Assembly (NCBI RefSeq): GCF_039994875.1
Contig: NZ_CP121196.1
Location: forward strand, 744,001-808,000
DNA from: Telmatobacter sp. DSM 110680
Lineage (GTDB): Bacteria > Acidobacteriota > Terriglobia > Terriglobales > Acidobacteriaceae
DNA length: 64,000 nt
Direction of reading: 5' to 3'
Both the position numbers and the translations under genes were made by a program. The first letter of the stretch is position 1, and every line of letters begins with the position of its first letter. The notes under the pieces are model-generated. The model saw only the letters and a program-made list of their open reading frames with translations, ran no database searches and was not told the origin of the DNA. Of this stretch, positions 34,284-42,909 are shown one piece after another.

Positions 34284-34737
34284 TCGCTAGTCCCCGGCCG
34301 TGATTTTAGGCACGGGGAACACTTCGCGGGGTCAATTTAAAACCACGCTCAAACTCTTAAATTTAGGTCTTGCTTTGTCCCAAGGCGTGCGGGGAAGTGC
34401 AGGGACAGACGTTCAGGACTAACTATGCACGAAGAATGCCATTTGGAAAGTTGTCGCCGCTATCGGCAATAATTGATTGAAGTAAAAGGACTAAGGAGTA
34501 GACCTCATTGAGAGCGTCGCAAGTTAACCTCTACAAATAATTGGAGAAAACCTGTTCATAATTCAGGTTTCGGGATTATCAAGTCGAGAGACCGAGTTGT
34601 CGGTATATTGAATGCACGACGAAGTCACATATTTACTTAGAGTTAGACCTCAGTCTAGGGCGAGGGGCTGGAGCTCCGATTCCCCTTCGATTGGACACGA
34701 ATGGATTCGAGTTGGTGTCAATTTCTAACTCCATAGA

Positions 34738-34775
34738 CCAAAAAGAAATGGCCGCGGTTAATTCCGCGACCATTT
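34738..34775 (-). terminator. Terminator of receptor 2
   Basis: AAATGG-c-CGCGG pairs with CCGCG-a-CCATTT around TTAATT. Read on the minus strand it is followed by TTTCTTTTTGG. It lies about 25 bases past the stop of the gene at 34799. Confidence 0.8.
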
Positions 34776-34798
34776 CAATTTAAGTTGCGACGCCGAAC

Positions 34799-37700
34799 TC
34801 AGAACGCGATGTGAAGAGAGAGTTCAGTATTGCGGTTGCCGGACTTGTAAGCCAAAACATCTGTGTAGCTAGAAACGTCGTTCGAGCCGCCCAGATTTAG
34901 GAAAGTATTTGCGTGGTTGAAAATGTTGATGAATTCGCCCTTCAACTGAAGGTCATAACGCTCGTGAACCTTGAAGTCCTTTACGACACCGAGGTTCTCG
35001 TGCCATGAACCGGGCCCCGTGAACATGTTGCGACCGTCCATGCCTTCGACCAGATGGCAGCCTACGCCATGGATGCCTGAACAAACCGGGACATCGCTAC
35101 CAGCCCACATTGTTCCCGCAGGAGCCCCATAAGCCGGATCGTAAATTGACTCATAGTAGGCATTGGCAACGGGATTGACTTGCTCGTTGTATGCGTCGCC
35201 GTAGTCAGGCAGATGAATATACGAGTAGGTGTTGGGGCCAACACTCGAACTGATATCAGTCAGGTTCGAACCCTTCCGTCGAGGCGCCGTCACGAAACTG
35301 GTGCGCGGGCAAACCGTGATGGCATACCCGCAATCGAACATGCTAAAAGGGGTACCGGTCTGAGCGTCAAAGGTCGTGGACACTGTCCAATTCTGACCTA
35401 GGGTCTTGGCGACGCCAGTGAGGCTCTTCCCGAATGGAACATTCCATACGATTGCAGACGACACGCGATGTTTCTGGTTGAAGTCCGAGGTGCCGCGATC
35501 CAAAGCGTGGTTCCAAGGATCGGTATAGCCAAGCACGAGTCCGCCGCCGCCTTCGTTACCGCTGTCGTTGAAGGTCGAGCTATCGTTATCGATGGCGTGC
35601 GAGAACGTGTAGTCGGCGCGAACATTCAGTCCCGTATGCATGAGGTTCGCAGTGCGAAGTTCAGCGGTCAAACCATGGTAGTAGCTGTCTCCGTCCGCAC
35701 CGCGGAAGTTGACGCTGCCATATTGGTAGTTCGTGCGATTGCCCGTCGAACTGTACAGGTTTGCGGCAGTGCCATAAATTGGGCTGTTCAGATCAAGAGT
35801 GTTCACGATCTGATCACCTTCGTAAACGGCACCGTCGAAGGATCTGTTCACGTTGGAGATTGAGTAGTTGTGGATACCGCGCGTCCCCACGTAGGAGAGG
35901 CTGGCGGTAGTGTCGGCGAACTGATGCTCGATCGAGAGACTCCAGTTTTCCGCGTAGGCGGGTTTGATTTTTGGATCGACTGCGCGCAAAGTCACGTTAG
36001 GTAGTAGCTTTTTTCCGGTTCCGGTGCCGAATTGAGCGAAGTTGTTAGTGCTGACGGGAATCGGAACGCCGCCGTTGTCAGCGGTTGTGAACGACACCAC
36101 ACCGTAGTTCGGAGGATTCTGAATTACGTTAAAAGTGACGTTGTTAAAGTTGCGCTCGTAGTTCATGCCGAAGCCGCCACGGAAGCTGGTCTTGCCGGTA
36201 CCGAATGGGTCGTATGCAAAGCCAAGCTTTGGTGCGAACTGTTTGGTATTCAGATTCCAAAGACGTCCATTAGGAGCGGTATTGCGGGTGAGAACCTGTC
36301 CATTGCGGATCTGGTCCCACGGTGTGCCGCCTGCGCCAAAGAAGAAATTCGCGTCATAGCCGGGTTTCTGTGAGTGCTGGGGTCCATAGAGCTCCCAACG
36401 CACACCGACGTTCACGGTAAGCTTAGGATCGACTTTCCATGAATCACTGGCGTATGCGGCACCGTCCTGGTACCGGTTCGAACGCGAGAAGTTAGGCGAG
36501 GAAACTGGTAGTGTCACGTCGCAGGCCGAGGTTTCCTGGTAGGTGCCTTGCGCATTCCTGTAGCAGGGATAGGCGCCATTGGGATTGACGGCAACCTGCA
36601 ATAGCCCGAGACCACCGCTCACGAAGTTCTTGAGTGCATTTGTTGCGCCAGAACTCGCATTGATCAGTCCGTCGACGGCTTCTTCATAAGCTCCGAAGGT
36701 GCGGTTGTCCTTGATGTACAGGAAGGTGCCGCCGAATGTGAACTGGTGCTTGCCCTTGCTCCAAGCCAGATCCTCACCGATTTCAATGAAGTTCTGGGGT
36801 CCACCAAATGGGAGAGCGTTTCCTGGAGATGTCTGTGAATAACCTGGGAAGTTGATGTAGCCGCCGTTTAACGTAACTGGCGAACCGCCGTTAACGTAGA
36901 GCGTGGGGCTGACAGGCTGCGTTCCGAGGGGTTGTGCGTTGTTGTATCGCGAACCAAGAAGTTTCGTAGCCGATGCAAGCGTCGGGGTGATGGCTTTACT
37001 GTAAGCCACCTCCAACCCGTGGTTGAACTGCGTGTTGGCGGTGTCATAGCCCTTATAGGGGCTGTTGTTCACCGACCCACTAGGGTTGACCAGGCTCTCC
37101 TGAATGTAACGGACAAACATCGAGGAGGTCTGATTAATGGTCCAGTCGGCGCGATTGAAGCTGATCCACTGGTTAACAGGAGTGCCGCCGCCCGAATCGG
37201 CCGGAATCTGATAGATAGATTGACCGAAGAGATTCTTTGTGCAAATTGCGGTATTGGAAATCTTCGCATCGGCGCAGCCACCAGACAACTTGGTGTTGGT
37301 GGGTAGTCCTGCTTGCGTCAAACCGATGTAATTAATGTCTGAGCCCCATAGGCTGCCCTGGACCTGTGCTCCTGTCAATTCTGTGCCGTTGATGGGATGT
37401 GCCAGCGTGCCGTACGCAGCAAAAAAGTCCTGCATGTTGGAGGCAGACATCCCGATTAGATCTGTCGTTGGAACCGTAGTGATGATGTTCTGAGCACTGC
37501 GGATGCGGGTCCATTCAGTTGACGAGAAAAAGAAGATCTTGTCTTTCTTGATTGGGCCGCCGATCGAGTAGCCGAACTGGTTGTGCGTATAACGGGGCTT
37601 GGCAGGTGTAGTCGGATCTACGGCATGAAGGTAGTTGTTGTTGTAACCATCCGAAGCGAGAGTCGAAACGCGATTGAATTCGTAAGCTGAGCCGTGCAGA

Positions 37701-38458
37701 CCGTTGGTGCCCGACTTAGTGGACACATTCACGGCGCCTGATCCGCGGCCATACTCTGCGCCGGAGTTCGAAGTGACGATGCGAATCTCTGAGGTGGCAT
37801 CCATCGGCACGGTCTGGCCGATGCCCACAGCATACAAATCGGTGTTCTCAACGCCGTCCAAAAGGATGTCAACGGATGTATTTCGAGATCCTGAGATATT
37901 GAATCCGACGCCACGCGCGGTCGCCGTTGGATCTGAGGAAAGGTTTCCGGAGAAAGCAACCAAGCTGTAAGGGTTGCGATCAAGCGTCGGCAGGCTGAGA
38001 ATCTGGTCAGTCTGAATTACTGCAGCCACTTCAGGTTTCTCGAGGTGCACGCCCGCAAAGTCATCGGCAGCAACGGTAATTTGTGTACTGCCACCCGCCA
38101 CAGCCAATTTGACGTTGATGGTGTTGGAGGATCCCACCGTGATCTGCAGGTTGTGCGACGCCGGGGTGAATCCTGGCGAGCTGAAGCTCACAGAATAAGT
38201 GGCAGGCAAGAGTTGGTTCACGGAGTATTCGCCCTTACTATTGGTCGCGGACACTCTTACCGCACCTGTGGCGATGTTTGTTAGCTTGACTTCAGCGTTG
38301 GGAATCACGGCGCCTGACGCGTCAGTGACAACACCTGAGCACGAACCGAGATCGGCTTGCGCCTGGGCTACAGGGGTCCCGATGCAGGCAACGTAGGCGG
38401 TGAGGCCTAGCAGACTCACGGTCAAAGCAGCAGCATGCAGCAATCGTAAGAATCGCAT
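34799..38458 (-). CDS. Oar-type TonB-dependent receptor 2
   Basis: A 1219-residue outer-membrane receptor with the same plan as receptor 1: signal peptide (cleavage near residue 33), regulatory Ig-like domain at about 40-115 (GVVTDASGAVIPNAEVKL...GEYSVNQLLPATYSVSF), plug (about 120-270, with ILLDGVENTDLYAVG), and a long barrel ending in LSLHIAF. An AGYSI-GGPIKKDKIFFF-like block (NQFGYSIGGPIKKDKIFFFS) is also found in receptor 1, showing common descent. SD GGAGGA lies five bases before the ATG, and a hairpin lies in the leader. Ligand unknown. Confidence 0.93.
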   Translation of the reverse strand: MRFLRLLHAAALTVSLLGLTAYVACIGTPVAQAQADLGSCSGVVTDASGAVIPNAEVKLTNIATGAVRVSATNSKGEYSVNQLLPATYSVSFSSPGFTPASHNLQITVGSSNTINVKLAVAGGSTQITVAADDFAGVHLEKPEVAAVIQTDQILSLPTLDRNPYSLVAFSGNLSSDPTATARGVGFNISGSRNTSVDILLDGVENTDLYAVGIGQTVPMDATSEIRIVTSNSGAEYGRGSGAVNVSTKSGTNGLHGSAYEFNRVSTLASDGYNNNYLHAVDPTTPAKPRYTHNQFGYSIGGPIKKDKIFFFSSTEWTRIRSAQNIITTVPTTDLIGMSASNMQDFFAAYGTLAHPINGTELTGAQVQGSLWGSDINYIGLTQAGLPTNTKLSGGCADAKISNTAICTKNLFGQSIYQIPADSGGGTPVNQWISFNRADWTINQTSSMFVRYIQESLVNPSGSVNNSPYKGYDTANTQFNHGLEVAYSKAITPTLASATKLLGSRYNNAQPLGTQPVSPTLYVNGGSPVTLNGGYINFPGYSQTSPGNALPFGGPQNFIEIGEDLAWSKGKHQFTFGGTFLYIKDNRTFGAYEEAVDGLINASSGATNALKNFVSGGLGLLQVAVNPNGAYPCYRNAQGTYQETSACDVTLPVSSPNFSRSNRYQDGAAYASDSWKVDPKLTVNVGVRWELYGPQHSQKPGYDANFFFGAGGTPWDQIRNGQVLTRNTAPNGRLWNLNTKQFAPKLGFAYDPFGTGKTSFRGGFGMNYERNFNNVTFNVIQNPPNYGVVSFTTADNGGVPIPVSTNNFAQFGTGTGKKLLPNVTLRAVDPKIKPAYAENWSLSIEHQFADTTASLSYVGTRGIHNYSISNVNRSFDGAVYEGDQIVNTLDLNSPIYGTAANLYSSTGNRTNYQYGSVNFRGADGDSYYHGLTAELRTANLMHTGLNVRADYTFSHAIDNDSSTFNDSGNEGGGGLVLGYTDPWNHALDRGTSDFNQKHRVSSAIVWNVPFGKSLTGVAKTLGQNWTVSTTFDAQTGTPFSMFDCGYAITVCPRTSFVTAPRRKGSNLTDISSSVGPNTYSYIHLPDYGDAYNEQVNPVANAYYESIYDPAYGAPAGTMWAGSDVPVCSGIHGVGCHLVEGMDGRNMFTGPGSWHENLGVVKDFKVHERYDLQLKGEFINIFNHANTFLNLGGSNDVSSYTDVLAYKSGNRNTELSLHIAF

Positions 38459-38479
38459 TGAAATCCTCCAGATCGACTC

Positions 38480-38519
38480 CGGATCGGGGAGACTTCATGC
38501 AGAGACAGTTCCCGATCCG
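38480..38519 (-). promoter_or_regulatory. Leader hairpin upstream of receptor 2
   Basis: CGGATCGGG pairs perfectly with CCCGATCCG (extendable by G-T and A-T) around an 18-base loop. It lies about ten bases upstream of the receptor 2 ribosome site, so it may affect mRNA stability or translation, or be a DNA operator. Confidence 0.5.
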
Positions 38520-38762
38520 CTTATCGCGCTCGGCGTCTCGGGTCTAGCTGGGGAGGGTTAGGTCCGTTCCGCGGTTAACAGTGAATAAAAAGGCTCAAAA
38601 AAACAACAAGAACATAAAGGTTTGTCTTCGCCACTTCCGCAAAGAAGTGACCAAAACCATCCCAAGGTAAACAGGGTTCTTAGGTGTCTTTAGTGCAACC
38701 GGCGTGCCAAACACGCAAGAACGTCTCAATTCGCAATCTAAAGGACTAATACAGCCGAGCCG

Positions 38763-38777
38763 GTGACCTAAATCACA
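38763..38777. promoter_or_regulatory. CRP-like palindrome between receptor 2 and rlmH
   Basis: GTGACCTAAATCACA has the half-site spacing of CRP/FNR operators (GTGA-N6-TCAC). It is about 305 bases from receptor 2 and 108 bases before rlmH. It is the second such site in the window, the first being upstream of flp. Confidence 0.4.
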
Positions 38778-38884
38778 TCTGAATATGAGAAGCTGTAGCG
38801 CGACTTCGCGGTATTTCACAAAACGTTTTATCTGTCGAATTATTCGGACCCAATTCGATGACTCGAATCATGTATCTTCGCTGC

Positions 38885-39334
38885 ATGCAGATCGTGCTGG
38901 CGCATGTCGGAACGCGACCTTCCACGAAGGATCCCTTTGACGTCGCAACTTCGATGTACATCGAACGTTGCTCCGGACACGCGCAGTGTCAGGCTGAATC
39001 ATTCAGGAACGTGGAAGCGTTCTTTGTTTGGCTCGACAAACAGCAGCGGCGCACTCCCGCAATTATTGTGCTTTTAGATAGTCGAGGACGACAGATGAGC
39101 TCAGAGGATTTTGCTGCATGGCTTGGCCGCCAGCGGGACAATGGAGCTCAACAGATCGTATTCGCCATCGGCCCCGCAGACGGCTGGTCAGAGACCGACA
39201 AAAAAAGAGCGACGCTGCTGCTTTCGCTCGGTCCTTTTACCCTGGCTCATGCACTTGCGCGCGTTGTGATCGCGGAACAGGTCTATCGCGCATTTACAAT
39301 TCTTACAGGCCATCCCTATCACTCCGGCCACTAA
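38885..39334 (+). CDS. rlmH: 23S rRNA (pseudouridine-1915-N3)-methyltransferase RlmH
   Basis: A SPOUT-class methyltransferase that methylates pseudouridine 1915 in helix 69 of 23S rRNA, using S-adenosylmethionine. The 149-residue protein has the knot motifs IVFAIGPADGW and LLSLGPFTLAHALARVVIAEQVYRA, and ends in GHPYHSGH (family end: HPYHR-E). The N-terminal half is more divergent than usual. An in-frame ATG at 38870 is an alternative start. Downstream is cobO. Confidence 0.9.
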   Translation: MQIVLAHVGTRPSTKDPFDVATSMYIERCSGHAQCQAESFRNVEAFFVWLDKQQRRTPAIIVLLDSRGRQMSSEDFAAWLGRQRDNGAQQIVFAIGPADGWSETDKKRATLLLSLGPFTLAHALARVVIAEQVYRAFTILTGHPYHSGH

Positions 39335-39410
39335 GAATTAGCCATCCAACCGATCCATCTTGACTTCAGTTTCAATTTGAACAGGCCGCCGTGCGTGCCT
39401 GGAGGGAAAT

Positions 39411-39956
39411 GTGACCACCGAAGAATCTTCCCGACGCGGACTTATCCTTATCAACACGGGCCCGGGCAAGGGCAAGACCACCGCTGCCATGGGCACGGCC
39501 CTGCGCGCGGTTGGCAATGGCATGCGCGTATTGATGCTGCAGTTCCTCAAGGGATCGTGGCACTACGGCGAACTCGATTCAACGCAGGCCTTCGGGCAGA
39601 ATTTCGTGCTCAAGCAGATGGGACGCGGCTTCGTTAAAGTCGGCGGCGCGGAGACAGACCCTGAAGATGTCCGCATGGTGCAGGCTGCGTGGGATGAAGC
39701 ACGAGAAGCCATCATGTCAGGCGAATGGGACATGGTGGTGCTCGACGAGATCAACTACGCCATCGGCTATGGCATGCTCGATCCGGCGGTGGTCGTCGAG
39801 ACGCTTCGCAACCGGCCGGAGATGGTGCATGTAATTCTGACCGGACGCAATGCGCATCCTTCTCTTGTCGAAATCGCCGACACTGTAACCGAGATGCGCG
39901 AAGTGAAACATGCCTACCAGAAAGGCATCCTGGCGCAGCGCGGCATCGAGTTCTGA
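39411..39956 (+). CDS. cobO: Corrinoid adenosyltransferase
   Basis: Transfers the adenosyl group from ATP to cob(I)alamin or cobyrinic acid diamide, making the coenzyme B12 form. A 181-residue BtuR/CobO-family protein: P-loop NTGPGKGKTT (about 15-24), the QFLKGSWHYGE loop, the VVLDEINYAI strand and LTGRNAHPSLVEIADTVTEM. GTG start with GGAGGG four bases upstream. No other B12 genes and no cobalamin riboswitch are seen nearby, so this may serve salvage. Confidence 0.96.
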   Translation: MTTEESSRRGLILINTGPGKGKTTAAMGTALRAVGNGMRVLMLQFLKGSWHYGELDSTQAFGQNFVLKQMGRGFVKVGGAETDPEDVRMVQAAWDEAREAIMSGEWDMVVLDEINYAIGYGMLDPAVVVETLRNRPEMVHVILTGRNAHPSLVEIADTVTEMREVKHAYQKGILAQRGIEF

Positions 39957-40035
39957 TCTTTTCGGCATTGTTCTAAATTGAGACTGCAAGTTTTCCTTTC
40001 CCATGCGTTCCAAGGCCAGTTCCAGGAGGAAAGAC

Positions 40036-41535
40036 TTGCGGAAGACCTCGACTTTTCTAACTGCGCTTTTTATTGCAGCGTTTGCGCAATCGCAGCAAAC
40101 GCCACCGGTGGCACTCACCATCTACAATCAGGATTTCGCGGTCGCGCGCACCTTTCTGAATCTCGATCTACACGCAGGTGTTAACGAGATCACGACGGAC
40201 AGCGTCACCAGCCGTCTTGAGCCCGACTCTGTCGTTATCCGCGATCCTTCAGGCAAGCGCGTGGTACATGTCGTCGAACAGAACTACGACTCCGCGATCG
40301 TGAGCCAGGAGTGGCTGCTGCAGAAGTACGAAGGAAAGACAATCGATTTTCAGATCTCGACGCCGCAGGGTCTCAAGATTGTACAAGGCAAAATTATTCG
40401 TGCCGGCTTCTATCGCCAGCAGGAGTACACCTTCGACGGCCAGATGTTGAGCGGCCAGACCGCACAGCCTCTGATTGAGATCGACGGTAAGATGCAGTTT
40501 CAGCTTCCCGGAACGCCGCTCTTCCCTGCGACGACCGATGGCATGTTGCTGAAGCCAACTTTGCGCTGGCAGATCGACTCGAGTTCTGCCGATCACTTCA
40601 ATGCGGAACTCGCCTACATCACCGGCGGCCTGAGCTGGGACGCAACCTATAACGTAGTTGCTCCTGACACCACTGACGTAACGGGAGATGAAAAGGCTGA
40701 CCTGCTCGGATGGGTGACCATTCACAATCAGTCAGGGACAGAATTCCCGCAGGCAAGAATCAAGCTGATGGCCGGCGACGTCGCGAAGATCCAGCCGCAA
40801 TCGGGATACAACGCAATGGCACAACTGCGCATGGAGGCCAAAGCGCTCGATGCCATGCAGCCCGGGGTTACTCAGAAAGCCTTCGACGACTTCCACCTCT
40901 ATGATCTCAATCGCACGGTTTCTCTGCGCGACGGAGAAACGAAGCAGGTGCAGTTTGTCGATGCTGCGAATGTAAGCATGCGTCGCAACTATATCTACGA
41001 CGGTCTCGCCGAGCAGGTACAGCCGATCTATGCAGGAAACGTCAATCAGAATCAGGCTTACGGTCTCGGTGGTGAGAACACCAAGGTTCTGATCGTTGAA
41101 GAAATCAAGAACTCAGAGTCGAATCATCTCGGCATGCCGCTGCCGGCAGGTCGCGTTCGGCTCTATCGCCGCGATGCGGACGGACAAGTGGAATTTGTGG
41201 GCGAGAATCTCATCGGCCATACACCTGCCGAGGAGACGGTAAGAGTGCCGACCGGAAGCGCCTTTGACGTGGAGGGCTCACGCCGGCAAACCGACTTTCA
41301 CGTGGAATACAACAAGCGCATGCTCGATGAAACTTTTGAGATCAAGATTACCAACCAGAAAATGCAACCCGTCAACGTAAGCGTGATCGAGCACATGTAC
41401 CGTGGCGAGAACTGGCAGATCACGGATAAATCCACCAAGTTCAACAAGCGCGATAGCCACACCATTGAATTCCCGGTTAAAGTCCCGGCGAAGGGAGAGG
41501 TGACGCTCAGCTATTCGGTTCACTACACCTGGTAG
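40036..41535 (+). CDS. Secreted DUF4139 domain protein (TTG start)
   Basis: A 499-residue protein with a signal peptide (about 1-20, AFAQSQ). The DUF4139 region covers most of the chain, including YITGGLSWDATYNVVAPD, GWVTIHNQSGTEFPQARIKLMAGD and, later, EIKNSESNHLGMPLPAGRVRLYRRDADG, ending with PVKVPAKGEVTLSYSVHYTW. These blocks are typical of the family, whose function is unknown. The TTG at 40036 is chosen because AGGAGG lies exactly six bases before it and the signal peptide begins there; an in-frame ATG 33 bases upstream has no SD. Confidence 0.88.
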   Translation: MRKTSTFLTALFIAAFAQSQQTPPVALTIYNQDFAVARTFLNLDLHAGVNEITTDSVTSRLEPDSVVIRDPSGKRVVHVVEQNYDSAIVSQEWLLQKYEGKTIDFQISTPQGLKIVQGKIIRAGFYRQQEYTFDGQMLSGQTAQPLIEIDGKMQFQLPGTPLFPATTDGMLLKPTLRWQIDSSSADHFNAELAYITGGLSWDATYNVVAPDTTDVTGDEKADLLGWVTIHNQSGTEFPQARIKLMAGDVAKIQPQSGYNAMAQLRMEAKALDAMQPGVTQKAFDDFHLYDLNRTVSLRDGETKQVQFVDAANVSMRRNYIYDGLAEQVQPIYAGNVNQNQAYGLGGENTKVLIVEEIKNSESNHLGMPLPAGRVRLYRRDADGQVEFVGENLIGHTPAEETVRVPTGSAFDVEGSRRQTDFHVEYNKRMLDETFEIKITNQKMQPVNVSVIEHMYRGENWQITDKSTKFNKRDSHTIEFPVKVPAKGEVTLSYSVHYTW

Positions 41536-41657
41536 CGCCGCAAAGCACGTTGAAGGTCGGTTCATTTCTCATTTTTGTTCCGGTTCCGACCGCGAACTCT
41601 GCACCACGAGCTCCCAAACTCGAAATGCTCTCCGGGTCGCTATAATGACTGAGGCTT

Positions 41658-42539
41658 ATGTCCTGGTTTAAGCGCGAGAACGGCGAGTTTGACGGTCCCG
41701 GCGGCAACGACGGTGATGCGGAGAAGAGTGTCCGCACCGAAGGGCTGTGGGTCAAGTGTCCGGGCTGCCGGCAGACCATCTGGAAGGCTGACCTTGAAGC
41801 CAACATGAACGTCTGCCCCAAGTGCCAGTACCACTTCAAAATTGGCGCGAAGCAGCGGTTGGACCTGTTGCTGGAACCGGGCTACGAAGTGGTCGATGGC
41901 GGACTTTGCTCAACCGATCCGCTGAACTTCACCGACATCAAGCCATACAAGCAACGTCTTCGCAAGGCACAACAGGACACTGGCCTCAACGACGCAATCG
42001 TGAATGCTGTGGGCCAGATCGGTTCGCACGCTGTCGTTGTCAGCGCCATGGAGTATGGATTCATCGGCGGATCGATGGGTGCGGTAGTCGGCGAAACGAT
42101 TGCGCGAGCCGTTGACCGCGCACGCCTCGACAAGAAACCGCTGATCGTAGTTGCCGCGTCGGGCGGAGCGCGCATGATGGAAGGCGTCGCCAGCCTGATG
42201 CAGATGGCGAAAATCTCCACCGCGCTGGCGCAGCTTGACGATGCGCGCGTTCCTTATATCTGCGTGCTCACCGATCCGACGACCGGTGGCGTGACCGCGA
42301 GTTTCGCTATGCTTGGCGACCTCAACATCGCCGAGCCCGGCGCCTTGATTGGCTTTGCGGGGCCGCGTGTCATTGAGCAGACCATCCGTCAGAAGCTTCC
42401 TGAGGGGTTTCAGCGCTCTGAATTCCTACTTGAAAAGGGCTTTCTGGATGCGGTCGTCCATCGCCACCAACTCAAGAGTTACCTTATTCGGGCGTTGGAA
42501 TTCATGGTGGTCCCAAAGCTCGCGGAATCGGCTGGCTGA
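41658..42539 (+). CDS. accD: Acetyl-CoA carboxylase carboxyltransferase beta subunit
   Basis: Transfers the carboxyl group from carboxybiotin to acetyl-CoA, giving malonyl-CoA for fatty acid synthesis, with AccA as partner. The 293-residue protein has the N-terminal zinc ribbon (Cys34, Cys37, Cys53, Cys56) and the crotonase-like carboxyltransferase core with VVVSAMEYGFIGGSMG, VVAASGGARMMEGVASLMQM and LTDPTTGGVTASFAMLGD. Complete. Adjacent genes are unrelated; folC is 13 kb away rather than next door. Confidence 0.97.
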   Translation: MSWFKRENGEFDGPGGNDGDAEKSVRTEGLWVKCPGCRQTIWKADLEANMNVCPKCQYHFKIGAKQRLDLLLEPGYEVVDGGLCSTDPLNFTDIKPYKQRLRKAQQDTGLNDAIVNAVGQIGSHAVVVSAMEYGFIGGSMGAVVGETIARAVDRARLDKKPLIVVAASGGARMMEGVASLMQMAKISTALAQLDDARVPYICVLTDPTTGGVTASFAMLGDLNIAEPGALIGFAGPRVIEQTIRQKLPEGFQRSEFLLEKGFLDAVVHRHQLKSYLIRALEFMVVPKLAESAG

Positions 42540-42909
42540 AAGCAGATGGAACCGGAGCTACATGAAACGGTAGGTCCCCGTCCATTCCTTCCATATATAG
42601 AATAAGACCCTTCCAGTCACGACTCCCGCTCAGTCACTCTGCACCGAAGGCGGAAAATATATATTTCTGAATATTGGCCTATCGATATCTCAAAATAGGT
42701 GGAAAACAGGGGCTTTGGGCACTATTGCGGTCTTATCTCGCGTCTTCTAAATCTTTGATAATTAGCCATATATATAAATAATGGCCTGATCGCCCCCATT
42801 GGAACTAAAAATGCAACCAAGTGGGCGATGTCCCCGAAAAAATGATTTCAGACCTCCCTCGAGGAGATCTGCTTCCTTGCATTCGAACAACCAATCGGAG
42901 AAAACCACC
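42540..42909. other. AT-rich leader region of receptor 3
   Basis: 370 bases with no gene. It includes AT runs (TATATAGAATAAG near 42593, AAAATATATATTT near 42655, and CATATATATAAATAATG near 42767), likely promoter material, and a long hairpin at 42789-42829 in the leader. More AT-rich than its surroundings. Confidence 0.6.
42789..42829 (+). promoter_or_regulatory. Leader hairpin upstream of receptor 3
   Basis: ATCGCCC pairs with GGGCGAT, with TTGG/CCAA further in, around a 14-base A-rich loop. It ends about 80 bases before the GTG start. No T-run follows, so it is not a plain terminator; it may be an mRNA leader structure. Confidence 0.4.

Larger units (their letters stand above)
34214..34798. 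other. Intergenic region between two receptor genes
   Basis: 585 bases without a credible gene. It contains the leader of receptor 1 (right side of the SD at about 34217-34222), a palindrome at 34274-34283, a five-base GGCTC/GAGCC hairpin near 34242-34258, a CCGTG/CACGG hairpin near 34300-34317, an AT-richer middle, and the terminator of receptor 2 at its right end. Confidence 0.6.
38459..38884. other. Divergent promoter region between receptor 2 and rlmH
   Basis: 426 bases, no gene seen. It holds a leader hairpin (38480-38519) for receptor 2, a stretch of A-runs (about 38580-38620), and a CRP-like palindrome (38763-38777). Promoters for both directions should be here. Confidence 0.6.
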
